Shown here piece after piece: positions 15,479-22,857 of a stretch of DNA of 24,498 nt. The notes beneath the pieces were generated by a model. The model saw only the letters and a list, made by a program, of their open reading frames with translations, was not told where the DNA came from and ran no database searches. The position numbers were made by a program, and so were the translations under genes. Each line of letters begins with the position of its first letter. Positions within the stretch are counted from its first letter, which is position 1. The stretch comes from Gammaproteobacteria bacterium (lineage in GTDB: Bacteria; Pseudomonadota; Gammaproteobacteria; Competibacterales; Competibacteraceae): the NCBI GenBank assembly GCA_003562535.1, contig PWUP01000240.1:1-24498 (forward strand), given 5' to 3'.

Positions 15479-16948
15479 TTAAGAACGATCGGGCAAACGG
15501 AAACCGGAGACCGACTGACGTAATTCTTGAGCCAGTTGATCCAGCTTGGCCACATAACTCGCTGTGGTGACCGTGCCCTCGGAATTTTGCGCTGTCAAGG
15601 CATTGATGGAACTCATTGTTGATGAGACCCGTGAGGTCATTTCCGTCACTTGATTAGCGGCGCGGGAAATTGAGCTGATCAGCTCAGCGAGGCGGGCGGA
15701 TACCGATTCAATTTCTTCCAGCGCTTCACCGGCTTTTTCAGCCAAGCCCGCTCCATTAACCACCTCGGTGGTGCTTTTATCCATGGAAATAATCGCCTCA
15801 TTGGTGTCGGCTTGGATGGTCTTGACCAGCATCTCGATGCGGCGCGTGGCGTTACTGGAACGTTCTGCCAAACGTTGGACTTCGTCGGCGACCACGGCAA
15901 AACCGCGACCGGCTTCACCGGCGGCTGACGCCTGAATGGCCGCATTTAAGGCGAGAATATTGGTTTGATCCGCAATATCGTTGATTAATGCCACAATATC
16001 GCCGATCTCCTGGGAGCTTTCACCTAGGCGTTTAATACGTTTTGAGGTTTCTTGGATGTGTTCGCGGATCGCATCCATACCTTGGATGGTACGGCGTACC
16101 CGTTGCCCACCTTCATTGGCAATACCCACGGATTTTTCCGCGACTTCAGCGGATGCGGCCATTTTGTCGGACACCTCATCCATGGATTGAGCCATCTGGT
16201 TGACCGTCTTACTGGAGGCATCAATTTGCCACGCTTGGTTTTCACCCGCTTTAGCCAGCCGTTCGGTCACTTCACGAGTTTCTTGCGCCGCTTCGGCGAT
16301 GCGCACCGAGGTGCTGTTAATGGTGGACACCAGTTCCCGCAAGGCTTCGATGGCGTAGTTCATGGAGTCCGCAATGGCCCCGGTAATGTCCTCGGTGACG
16401 CTGACCTGTACGGTGAGATCACCTTCGGCCAGATTGCCCATCTCATCCAACAAACGCAAAATAGCCTCTTGGTTACGTTGATTTTGTGCTGTGCTTTCAA
16501 GAATTTGAGTCTCGTTATACAGCAAACGTTGGCGCACAATCAGACGTTGGCGGATCAATAAACCGAGTAACACGAGAATAATGAGCACCGCACTGATGTG
16601 AAACAACTGATGTCCGAGCAAGTTACGCATAAAGATGGGACGGTCATCACTGCGCGCCCGCAGCTCACTCACTTGTTGGCGTAATTGCTCAGTCTGTTGT
16701 TGTAATGCCGCGAGTTCGGCGGTTGATGTTGGCTCGGTGGCCAAGGCCGCAATGCGTTGTGGAAGCGGGTCAAGCTGGGCTTGCAGCGCAGCCAATTGAC
16801 GGGCATCAACGCCTTGGTTAGGCCCAGTACCACTGACAAATACAGTGGCTAATAATAGCAGTAAAACCACCGCTAACAGCACGGCTAACAACCCATCAGT
16901 GAGTTTGTTAAAGGTCAACGCTGGCATGGTGCTGCGCACTGTACCCAT
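15479..16948 (-). CDS. pilJ: Type IV pilus chemoreceptor PilJ with a very short periplasmic region
   Basis: The C-terminal half is a methyl-accepting chemotaxis signalling domain whose hairpin tip (DIVALINDIADQTNILALNA, then AIQASAAGEAGRGFAVVADE) matches PilJ. TM1 lies at about 17-40 and TM2 at about 115-133, followed by a HAMP region (about 134-215). The part between, about 74 residues, is rich in Leu, Ala and Gln with heptad-like spacing (LAALQAQLDPLPQRIAAL...LAALQQQTEQLRQQVSELRA) and looks like a helical or coiled-coil stalk. Classical PilJ is about 680 residues with two PilJ sensor modules of the order of 250 residues in total; this one has 489 and lacks both. Position between pilI and chpA supports the name. 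The ATG at 16948 has AAGGGG 9 bp upstream. No methylation motif could be assigned with confidence. Confidence 0.92.
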   Translation of the reverse strand: MGTVRSTMPALTFNKLTDGLLAVLLAVVLLLLLATVFVSGTGPNQGVDARQLAALQAQLDPLPQRIAALATEPTSTAELAALQQQTEQLRQQVSELRARSDDRPIFMRNLLGHQLFHISAVLIILVLLGLLIRQRLIVRQRLLYNETQILESTAQNQRNQEAILRLLDEMGNLAEGDLTVQVSVTEDITGAIADSMNYAIEALRELVSTINSTSVRIAEAAQETREVTERLAKAGENQAWQIDASSKTVNQMAQSMDEVSDKMAASAEVAEKSVGIANEGGQRVRRTIQGMDAIREHIQETSKRIKRLGESSQEIGDIVALINDIADQTNILALNAAIQASAAGEAGRGFAVVADEVQRLAERSSNATRRIEMLVKTIQADTNEAIISMDKSTTEVVNGAGLAEKAGEALEEIESVSARLAELISSISRAANQVTEMTSRVSSTMSSINALTAQNSEGTVTTASYVAKLDQLAQELRQSVSGFRLPDRS

Positions 16949-16961
16949 GGCAATAAGCCCC

Positions 16962-17540
16962 TTAGTCCGAATTTAACGCATTGCTTAGAGTCGCATTCTG
17001 AAATGCCTGATCTTGCAACACCGTATGCAGATTTAACTCCAACCATACCCGACCGCCCACTCGGCGCTGCTGATCCACATAGCGGCTGAGATGAGTGTCA
17101 TCAGGCTCTGGGTAAGTTTCGAGTGGTGCAGTCTCAAAGCGCCGCAAGCCAATGATTTCATCCACCAGCAGACCATACTGCCAACCCTCATGCGGTGCGA
17201 CAATCAGCCGACTTGAGGCGGGGCGGGGTCGAGTCTCTCCAAACAGAAAGGCACTGATATCGGTCACCGTGATCACCACCCCACGCAAATTGGCAATACC
17301 CAGTAACCACGGTTGCACACCCGGAACTCGAGTATAGGTCGGTACCGATTCGATGCTTTCGATCACCGCCAGCGGCATGGTGAACAATCGCTCACGCAAG
17401 CGAATGGCCAATAAACCGGAACCCCGACCCACCATCTGGACACCGGATTCCACTTTGCGCACGGCCTCTAGGCACCGCTGTTCAATCCGCTCCAGCAGGT
17501 CAAAAGGCTGTTGCTGCGCCGTGCTACGCATTGCCCTCAC
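16962..17540 (-). CDS. pilI: CheW-like adaptor PilI
   Basis: PilI couples PilJ to ChpA. The 192-residue CheW-domain protein shows LAIRLRERLFTMPLAVIESI, then the core VPGVQPWLLGIANLRGVVIT and VTDISAFL, then GWQYGLLVDEIIGLRRFE, in the order seen in PilI. A GTG at 17540 overlaps the pilH stop (GTGA); an ATG three codons in (17531) follows a GAGG only 3 bp away, so either start is possible. The gene sits between pilH and pilJ (13-bp gap), exactly as in P. aeruginosa. Confidence 0.92.
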   Translation of the reverse strand: MRAMRSTAQQQPFDLLERIEQRCLEAVRKVESGVQMVGRGSGLLAIRLRERLFTMPLAVIESIESVPTYTRVPGVQPWLLGIANLRGVVITVTDISAFLFGETRPRPASSRLIVAPHEGWQYGLLVDEIIGLRRFETAPLETYPEPDDTHLSRYVDQQRRVGGRVWLELNLHTVLQDQAFQNATLSNALNSD

Positions 17541-17905
17541 CGCTGATCAAGAATACTGTCAATCTTGGCGAGCAACTCAGCCCGATCGGGGGGCTTAATA
17601 ACGTAGTCGCGAGCCCCTTGACGCAACCCCCAAATGCGGTCGGTTTCTTGATTTTTACTGGTTACCATAATCACCGGTATTGAGGCGGTTTCTGGATCAC
17701 GGGTTAGGCGCCGTGTGGCTTGGAAACCGTTCACGCCGGGCATCAGCACATCCATCAGAATCAAATCCGGTTTGCTGTCCCGAGCTTTACGAATCCCCTC
17801 TTCGCCGTTAGAGGCAGTGCTGACTTCATAGCCCTGATCTTTTAACATACGGCTTAAAGCGAGGCTCTCAGTGGCTGAGTCTTCGATTATCAAAATACGC
17901 GCCAT
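17537..17905 (-). CDS. pilH: Single-domain response regulator PilH
   Basis: The 122-residue CheY-like receiver has acidic E8/D9, phospho-acceptor D52 (ILMDVLMPGVNGFQATRRL), T82-S83 and K104 (YVIKPP). The block NGFQATRRLTRDPETASIPV and QETDRIWGLRQGARDY are close to Pseudomonas PilH, which works as a phosphate sink opposing PilG. I prefer the ATG at 17905, because family members begin MARILI; a TTG at 17923 would add six residues without homology. The stop overlaps the GTG of pilI by four bases and the gene follows pilG at a 22-bp distance. Confidence 0.93.
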   Translation of the reverse strand: MARILIIEDSATESLALSRMLKDQGYEVSTASNGEEGIRKARDSKPDLILMDVLMPGVNGFQATRRLTRDPETASIPVIMVTSKNQETDRIWGLRQGARDYVIKPPDRAELLAKIDSILDQR

Positions 17906-17927
17906 GGCTGCAGGCTTACTCAATAGT

Positions 17928-18326
17928 TTAAGTCGATCCGGAAACAGCTTGTGGCTGATGCTGACGAATCACTTCCAGTAAATCGTCCCGGGTGAAGGGC
18001 TTGCTGACGAAACTTTCAGAACCCACTAAACGTCCGCGAGCCTTATCGAATACACCGTCCTTGCTCGATAACATAATGACAGGGATATGCTGAAACGCGG
18101 CGTTGCTCTTGACAACCGCACAGGTTTGATACCCATCCAGACGCGGCATCATAATGTCCAACAGCACAACATCAGGCGCATGATCCACGATTTTAGCCAG
18201 TGCGTCAAAACCATCCTCTGCCGTCACCACGGCATAGCCCTCTTTGGTCAACAGGGTTTGTGCCGTGCGACGAATCGTTGCGCTATCGTCTACGATCATG
18301 ACTTTAACTACTGTTTCTTCGTCCAC
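17928..18326 (-). CDS. pilG: Single-domain response regulator PilG
   Basis: PilG is the CheY-like output regulator of the Pil-Chp pathway that promotes pilus extension and activates cAMP synthesis in P. aeruginosa. The receiver carries VMIVDDSATIRRTAQTLL, phospho-acceptor Asp in LLDIMMPRLDGYQTCAVVKS, the run PVIMLSSKDGVFDKARGRLV and Lys in VSKPF, near-identical in pattern to PilG. I chose the GTG at 18326 (132 residues): AGGGG lies 7 bp upstream, and family members begin just before the KVMIVDDS strand. The frame continues to an ATG at 18374, but those 16 extra codons have no PilG counterpart. It is the first gene of the operon; gshB is divergent. Confidence 0.93.
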   Translation of the reverse strand: MDEETVVKVMIVDDSATIRRTAQTLLTKEGYAVVTAEDGFDALAKIVDHAPDVVLLDIMMPRLDGYQTCAVVKSNAAFQHIPVIMLSSKDGVFDKARGRLVGSESFVSKPFTRDDLLEVIRQHQPQAVSGST

Positions 18327-18333
18327 GCTGCTG

Positions 18334-18338
18334 CCCCT
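18334..18338 (-). promoter_or_regulatory. Ribosome binding site deciding the pilG start
   Basis: The minus strand reads AGGGG, 7 bp before the GTG at 18326-18324. This supports GTG over the in-frame ATG at 18374. Confidence 0.6.
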
Positions 18339-18376
18339 AAGAATTGACCACGAGGGTATGAAACCGCGCAGCATTC

Positions 18377-18405
18377 CTGATACGGTGTGTTTGCTGCGTT
18401 ATAAT
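18377..18405 (+). promoter_or_regulatory. Possible sigma-70 promoter for gshB
   Basis: CTGATA (18377-18382, 4/6 to -35) is followed after 17 bp by a perfect TATAAT (18400-18405). A start near 18412 would give a leader of about 80 nt before the gshB ATG at 18494. The region is the divergent spacer with pilG. Found by eye. Confidence 0.45.
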
Positions 18406-18418
18406 CGTATTTTCACAT

Positions 18419-18438
18419 GATAGCTCAAACTTGCTATC
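18419..18438. promoter_or_regulatory. Inverted repeat in the pilG/gshB divergent spacer
   Basis: GATAGC and GCTATC form a perfect 6-bp inverted repeat around TCAAACTT. It lies just downstream of the putative gshB -10 and upstream of pilG, where a regulator could act on either gene. The heptamer GCTCAAA occurs inside it (18423-18429) and again 28 bp on (18451-18457). No known operator is matched. Six bases per arm can occur by chance. Confidence 0.25.
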
Positions 18439-18493
18439 TTTAGCGCCCAGGCTCAAAGTATCCACTATTTAACCAACCGAGTCAGCCCTTGCT

Positions 18494-19441
18494 ATGAATG
18501 TTAATATCGGTGTGGTGATGGACCCCATCCACACCATCAGCTTTAAAAAGGATACCACTCTTGCCTTGCTGCTGGCAGCACAAGCCCGTGGCTGGAACCT
18601 GCACTATTTTGAACCGTCTGATTTATACCTCCAAGACGGCCAAGCGCGAGGTCGGTCGCGGTTGCTCAGTGTCGCTGACAATCCCGACCGTTGGTACACC
18701 TTCGGTAGCCAACAGGATATTGCATTAGAGCAGCTTACGGTGATTCTGATGCGCAAAGATCCGCCGTTTGATATGCAATTCGTTTATCAGACCTATATTC
18801 TAGAGCAAGCGGAGCGGCACGGCACCCTCGTCGTCAATAAACCCCAATCGTTACGCGATGCCAATGAAAAATTGTTTACGGCGTGGTTTCCACAGTGCTG
18901 CCCACCGAGTGTGGTCAGCCGTGATCAGGCACGGCTGCGCGCCTTTCTAGCCGAACAGCGGGATATTATTGTCAAACCCCCCGATGGGATGGGTGGAGCA
19001 CGGATTTTTCGCCTCCGCCATGATGACCCCAATATCGGTGTGATCTTAGAAACGCTGACCGAACACGGTCAACAGTTTGTCATCGCGCAACGCTATTTGC
19101 CCGAAATCAGCTCAGGCGATAAGCGAATTTTATTAATTGACGGCCAACCCATCCCCTACGCCTTGGCCAGAATGGCCGCCAGCGGCGAAACCCGTGCGAA
19201 TTTAGCCGCTGGGGGGCATGGCGTTGGTGTGGAACTCACCGACCGAGATCGTTGGATTTGTGACCAAGTGGGCCCCGAATTGCGCCAGCGTGGGCTGATC
19301 TTTGTAGGTTTGGATGTGATTGGTGATTATCTCACTGAGATTAATGTCACCAGCCCAACCTGTGTGCGCGAACTGAACCGCGCCTTTGACCTCGACATCG
19401 GTGGCGAGTTGATGACGGCCATCGAGCGCCGGTTACGCTAA
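18494..19441 (+). CDS. gshB: Glutathione synthetase
   Basis: GshB joins gamma-glutamylcysteine and glycine using ATP, the second step of glutathione synthesis. The 315 residues match the bacterial family throughout: VVMDPIHTISFKKDTTLALL at the start, ILMRKDPPFDMQFVY (84-98), NKPQSLRDANEKLF, the ATP-grasp glycine loop KPPDGMGGARIF (161-172), GDKRILLIDG, ASGETRANLAAGG, and the C-terminal EINVTSPTCVREL. Length equals the usual 315-320. The Shine-Dalgarno before the ATG is weak. It is divergent from pilG and followed after 3 bp by the tonB-like gene, the same arrangement as in P. aeruginosa. Confidence 0.98.
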   Translation: MNVNIGVVMDPIHTISFKKDTTLALLLAAQARGWNLHYFEPSDLYLQDGQARGRSRLLSVADNPDRWYTFGSQQDIALEQLTVILMRKDPPFDMQFVYQTYILEQAERHGTLVVNKPQSLRDANEKLFTAWFPQCCPPSVVSRDQARLRAFLAEQRDIIVKPPDGMGGARIFRLRHDDPNIGVILETLTEHGQQFVIAQRYLPEISSGDKRILLIDGQPIPYALARMAASGETRANLAAGGHGVGVELTDRDRWICDQVGPELRQRGLIFVGLDVIGDYLTEINVTSPTCVRELNRAFDLDIGGELMTAIERRLR

Positions 19442-19444
19442 ATC

Positions 19445-20203
19445 ATGGCGATGGCCACCCCTCTGCATGTGCTCAACCGGCGCCGCCTGTCATGGGCCTT
19501 GCTGATTGCCTTAGCCGTGCATCTGTTGGCGCTGGTCGCGCTACAGTGGGTGCCACCGGCGCATCCACCCACCGCAGTGGTGTTCAGCTTACAGGTGGAT
19601 CTCATTGAACGCGAGGGTGGCCATGAAGCCGATCCTTCCGGGGGCACTTTGCCCACCCTAGCGACTCAAGCTGCCCAGCGCGACCCCTTACCGGATCCGG
19701 TGCTGATTAACGAAGCCCTCGTCACGGCTCGCTCAGAGGTGCAAATCACTTCGCAGACCCTAGATCAACCGACACTCACGGCACTGGCTCCCGAGCTGGC
19801 ATTCGACGATGTTCAATACCGTGATCAACCGGCATTGATTACCAGTCGCAGCCGCCGGTTACAACCGGATGAACGGGCGACCCCCGCCGGCTTATACGGC
19901 GAACGCTGGCGGCGTTTGATGGAGCAACTGGGCGTGCGTTATTTTCCTGAAGAGGCGCGGCAACGGCGGATCAGTGGTCGTTTGACTTTAGATGTTGCTA
20001 TCCGTGCGGATGGCCAACTGCACAGCATCCAATTGCTGGAGTCATCGGGCTCACCGTTGCTGGATCAAGCCGCCCGCCAAACGGTGCTGTCAGCCGCCCC
20101 GTTTGAACCCTTTCCCGAAGAACTGCGTCGTGACTACGATGTCTTGCATATCCTGCGCAGTTGGGAATTTGACGTCGGCCCGCCAGCCGATGGCCGTAAC
20201 TAA
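19445..20203 (+). CDS. TonB-family energy transducer (TonB3-like)
   Basis: TonB proteins carry proton-motive energy from ExbB/ExbD to outer-membrane receptors. The 252-residue protein has one N-terminal membrane anchor (about 16-36, LSWALLIALAVHLLALVALQ) including H26, in the position of the His that TonB proteins keep in this helix, a periplasmic linker without the classical Pro-Glu/Pro-Lys repeat, and a TonB C-terminal domain (about 155-245, GRLTLDVAIRADGQLHSIQL, ending HILRSWEFD). In P. aeruginosa the gene at this position, tonB3, affects twitching motility. No exbB, exbD or receptor gene is nearby. It starts 3 bp after gshB and ends 43 bp before yqgE. An ATG two codons in (19451) is an alternative start. 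Confidence 0.88.
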   Translation: MAMATPLHVLNRRRLSWALLIALAVHLLALVALQWVPPAHPPTAVVFSLQVDLIEREGGHEADPSGGTLPTLATQAAQRDPLPDPVLINEALVTARSEVQITSQTLDQPTLTALAPELAFDDVQYRDQPALITSRSRRLQPDERATPAGLYGERWRRLMEQLGVRYFPEEARQRRISGRLTLDVAIRADGQLHSIQLLESSGSPLLDQAARQTVLSAAPFEPFPEELRRDYDVLHILRSWEFDVGPPADGRN

Positions 20204-20246
20204 GCTACAATAGCCATTACTCTCCGCGACCGCACTCACCGCTACC

Positions 20247-20813
20247 ATGTCCGATTCAATGTATTTTAATAACCAGTTTTTGATTGCGATGCCCAGTTTG
20301 GGTGATCCTAATTTTGCACAAACGGTGACCTACATCTGTAGCCACGATGCCAACGGTGCCTTGGGCATTGTGATCAACCGCCCCTCGGATCTGACCGTCC
20401 AGGATCTGTTGGCTCATTTACAGATGCCGTTACCCGCTTGTGAGCGTTTGGCACAGCAACCGATATTCATCGGCGGGCCGGTACAAACCCAGCAAGGTTT
20501 TGTGATTCATGCGCCGATGGGGCAGTGGGAAGCCACCTTGCCACTGACCTCTCGCTTAGGACTGACTACCTCTAAAGACATACTCGAACAACTGGACAGC
20601 CCTCAGGCACCTGAGCATTTACTGGTCGCCCTCGGTTATGCCGGTTGGGGAGCCGGACAACTGGAGCAAGAAATGCTGGATAATGCGTGGCTGTCTGGTC
20701 CGGCGGATCCGGACGTGCTGTTTAAAACCCCCATCAGTGAACGCTGGACAGCCGCAGCGGCGTTATTGGGCATTGACCCGCGATTGCTGAGTGGCGAGAT
20801 GGGTCATGCTTAA
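20247..20813 (+). CDS. yqgE: YqgE/AlgH family protein (DUF179)
   Basis: The 188 residues contain the family blocks FLIAMPSLGDPNFAQTVTYI, GALGIVINRPSDLTVQDLL, IFIGGPVQTQQGFVIH, then VALGYAGWGAGQLEQEM and DNAWLSGPADPDVLF. Its biochemical function is not established; in Pseudomonas the orthologue AlgH was linked to alginate regulation. The gene is almost always beside ruvX (yqgF), as here, though the two are separated by 140 bp that include a palindromic repeat. The start ATG precedes the conserved YFNNQFLIAMP by five residues, consistent with the family. Confidence 0.95.
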   Translation: MSDSMYFNNQFLIAMPSLGDPNFAQTVTYICSHDANGALGIVINRPSDLTVQDLLAHLQMPLPACERLAQQPIFIGGPVQTQQGFVIHAPMGQWEATLPLTSRLGLTTSKDILEQLDSPQAPEHLLVALGYAGWGAGQLEQEMLDNAWLSGPADPDVLFKTPISERWTAAAALLGIDPRLLSGEMGHA

Positions 20814-20884
20814 CCTCTGGCATCTCAGGTATCGCCATTCGCCCTGCTCTGCGGATACCAAAATCGCAAGGCTTCTGATCAGTT

Positions 20885-20926
20885 CCCTCTCCCCCATTTA
20901 TGGGGGAGAGGGCTAGGGTGAGGGGG
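20885..20926. repeat. GC-rich palindromic repeat between yqgE and ruvX
   Basis: CCCTCTCCCCC (20885-20895) and GGGGGAGAGGG (20902-20912) are perfect 11-bp arms around ATTTAT, followed by CTAGGGTGAGGGGG. This is the sequence of a short hairpin repeat I recall as scattered in many proteobacterial genomes. It would form a strong stem in the transcript between yqgE and ruvX, but there is no T tract, so it is not a typical terminator. The surrounding spacer (20814-20953) has no gene. An in-frame extension of ruvX runs through the right half of the repeat and is not believed to be coding. Confidence 0.7.
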
Positions 20927-20953
20927 TCTGAACGCATTGGGCCGGTGATCAGC

Positions 20954-21376
20954 ATGCCGCCCCCGCGCACACTGATGGGGTTTGATTACGGTCGCCGCCG
21001 TATCGGGGTGGCTGTCGGCCAAGAACTGACGGCGAGCGCCCGTCCTTTGGCTACGGTGACCTGTGGTGACTGGCAGCGCATTGAGCGTTTAATCGCTGAA
21101 TGGCAACCAGCGGCCTTGGTCGTCGGGGTATCCCGTCATGGCGATGACACGGCCAGCGCGACCACTCAACGCACCCTGCGCTTTGTTGCAGAACTCGCCC
21201 AGCGCAGCGGATTGCCCGTACATACCATTGATGAACGCCTGAGTTCCCATGAAGCCGAACAACGCCTATGGGCGGCTGGGGGTAATCCGCAGCGCAATAA
21301 GGCTGCCGTGGATCAACTCGCTGCGGCAGTCATTTTAGAAAGTTGGTTGCAGGAATTTCATGATGATGACCACTGA
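20954..21376 (+). CDS. ruvX: Putative pre-16S rRNA nuclease RuvX (YqgF)
   Basis: YqgF has an RNase H-like fold and takes part in maturing the 5' end of 16S rRNA; it is also called a putative Holliday-junction resolvase. The 140 residues hold GFDYGRRRIGVAVGQ with the first catalytic Asp, LVVGVSRHGDD, the conserved HTIDERLSSHEAEQRL with Asp/Glu, and C-terminal NKAAVDQLAAAVILESWL with the last Asp. I chose the ATG at 20954 because family proteins begin about eight residues before the GFDYG strand; an open frame to 20900 runs into the repeat. The end overlaps the pyrR start by 17 bp. Confidence 0.93.
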   Translation: MPPPRTLMGFDYGRRRIGVAVGQELTASARPLATVTCGDWQRIERLIAEWQPAALVVGVSRHGDDTASATTQRTLRFVAELAQRSGLPVHTIDERLSSHEAEQRLWAAGGNPQRNKAAVDQLAAAVILESWLQEFHDDDH

Positions 21377-21869
21377 AGTCGAACCGTTATTGACCACTAT
21401 GGCACACGAGCTGGGTACGCTAATGGCCGAACGCCAGATCCACGCACCGGCTCTGGTAGGCATTCACACCGGCGGGGTATGGGTGGCGCAACGGCTACGG
21501 CAGTTGCTGTCTCTGGATACCCCTCTGGCCAGTCTGGATATTTCTTTTTACCGCGATGATTTCAGCCGCATCGGCCTGCAGCCACAAGTGCGGCCTACGG
21601 AATTGCCGTTCAATATCGATGACCGCCCTATCGTACTGGTCGATGATGTGCTCTACACCGGGCGAACGATCCGAGCGGCATTAGACGAACTATTTGATTA
21701 TGGCCGTCCGGCCTCTGTGCTGCTGGTGGCCCTGGTGGATCGCGGTGGCCGTGAGCTGCCCATTCAAGCGGATGTTGTCGGTTTGCGCCTAGCGCTTAAC
21801 CCGACCCAGCAGATCAAACTCAGCGGCCCTAAGCCGCTACAATTGGAGATTCGTGATCTGCATGAGTAA
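21360..21869 (+). CDS. pyrR: PyrR-family bifunctional regulator / uracil phosphoribosyltransferase
   Basis: PyrR in Bacillus binds pyr mRNA and also converts uracil and PRPP to UMP. The 169 residues show a phosphoribosyltransferase fold: LVGIHTGGVWVAQRLRQLL near the N-terminus, DISFYRDDFS, and the PRPP-binding loop IVLVDDVLYTGRTIRAALDE (91-110), ending with a PyrR-type VALVDRGGRELPIQADVVG. Three consecutive ATGs (21360, 21363, 21366) offer starts, with AGGA 6 bp before the first. It overlaps ruvX by 17 bp and pyrB by about 8 bp. I see no separate leader with PyrR anti-antiterminator structure ahead of it or of pyrB, so RNA-based attenuation is not supported here; Pseudomonas-type PyrR proteins are thought to have lost it. 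Confidence 0.93.
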   Translation: MMMTTEVEPLLTTMAHELGTLMAERQIHAPALVGIHTGGVWVAQRLRQLLSLDTPLASLDISFYRDDFSRIGLQPQVRPTELPFNIDDRPIVLVDDVLYTGRTIRAALDELFDYGRPASVLLVALVDRGGRELPIQADVVGLRLALNPTQQIKLSGPKPLQLEIRDLHE

Positions 21870-22857
21870 CCCAAGCCACCCCATACAACTTGATGCCCAA
21901 GGTCGGCTACAGCATTTTCTCAGCACCGAAGGTTTACACCGTCAGCATCTGACCACCCTACTCGATATCGCTGAGTCACTCAGTGAAGTCGCAGAACGCC
22001 GAGTCAAAAAACTGCCCACCCTGATTGGCAAAACCATTGTTAATCTGTTTTTTGAGCCGAGCACCCGCACCCGCACAACCTTTGAACTGGCCGCCAAGCG
22101 GTTATCCGCTGATGTGCTTAATCTGAGCATCAGCACCTCCAGCACCTCCAAGGGTGAAACCTTGCTGGATACCTTGCGCAATATTGAGGCCATGCAGGTC
22201 GATATGTTCATCGTGCGGCATGAAATCAGCGGTTCGGCGGAGTTCATCGCCCGTCATGTTGCACCCGGAATTGCCGTACTGAATGCCGGTGATGGACGCC
22301 ATGCCCACCCTACCCAAGCGATGTTAGATCTGTTCACGATTCGTCGCCATAAACCCGATTTTACGGCGTTAAAAATCGCCATCGTCGGCGATATTTTGCA
22401 TTCACGGGTAGCGCGCTCGCAGATTCATGCCTTAAACATTTTAGGCGCTGATGAGGTGCGAGTGATTGCTCCACGCACGCTGCTGCCTAATGATATTGAC
22501 CGTCTTGGGGTCACGGTTCACCAGCGTCTCGACAGCGGGCTGCGCGATGTTGATGTGGTGATCGTGTTACGCCTGCAAAAAGAACGGATGCGTGGAGCCT
22601 TGCTGCCTAGTGAGGCCGAGTATTATCGCTGTTATGGCTTGACGGAAGCACGCCTTAAGGTCGCCAAGCCCGATGCCTTAGTCATGCATCCCGGGCCGAT
22701 TAATCGGGGCGTGGAAATTGACTCCAGTGTGGCCGACGGGTTGCGCTCGGTGATTTTAGAACAAGTCACCAATGGCATTGCCGTGCGCATGGCCATTATG
22801 TCGTTAATCTTGGGCGGGGCACGGCATACGCAACCGAGCAGCGAGGCATTGGTATGA
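21862..22857 (+). CDS. pyrB: Aspartate carbamoyltransferase, catalytic chain
   Basis: PyrB joins carbamoyl phosphate and aspartate, the first committed step of pyrimidine synthesis. The sequence has the carbamoyl-phosphate loop STRTRT (about 67-72), the mobile loop STSSTSKGETLLDTLRN, GDGRHAHPTQAMLDL, AIVGDILHSRVARSQ, LRLQKERM and MHPGPINRGVE, all diagnostic. The ATG at 21862 (331 residues) is chosen by similarity to Pseudomonas PyrB and overlaps the pyrR stop; a GTG at 21853 with GGAG 4 bp upstream would add three residues and is a real alternative. The stop overlaps the start of the next gene (ATGA). In Pseudomonas PyrB is active only in complex with the inactive dihydroorotase homologue encoded next, and the same is inferred here; there is no pyrI regulatory-chain gene in the window. 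Confidence 0.97.
   Translation: MSNPSHPIQLDAQGRLQHFLSTEGLHRQHLTTLLDIAESLSEVAERRVKKLPTLIGKTIVNLFFEPSTRTRTTFELAAKRLSADVLNLSISTSSTSKGETLLDTLRNIEAMQVDMFIVRHEISGSAEFIARHVAPGIAVLNAGDGRHAHPTQAMLDLFTIRRHKPDFTALKIAIVGDILHSRVARSQIHALNILGADEVRVIAPRTLLPNDIDRLGVTVHQRLDSGLRDVDVVIVLRLQKERMRGALLPSEAEYYRCYGLTEARLKVAKPDALVMHPGPINRGVEIDSSVADGLRSVILEQVTNGIAVRMAIMSLILGGARHTQPSSEALV

Noticed and set aside
16052..16561. Plus-strand open frame of 169 codons inside pilJ
   Set aside because: It lies opposite the conserved PilJ signalling and HAMP regions; its His/Gly/Phe-rich translation is what the antisense of such helices gives.
18327..18374. N-terminal extension of pilG to an upstream ATG
   Set aside because: The GTG at 18326 has AGGGG 7 bp before it and gives the usual PilG start; the extension has no counterpart in the family.
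20169..20211. TTGACG and TACAAT upstream of yqgE as a promoter
   Set aside because: The two boxes are 31 bp apart, far from the 16-18 bp needed, and no other -35 fits.
20900..20953. N-terminal extension of ruvX (18 codons)
   Set aside because: It is encoded by the right half of a palindromic repeat and is absent from the family; the ATG at 20954 gives the normal N-terminus.
21377..21861. PyrR-type attenuator ahead of pyrB
   Set aside because: pyrB overlaps pyrR, so there is no leader, and I saw no terminator/antiterminator pair.
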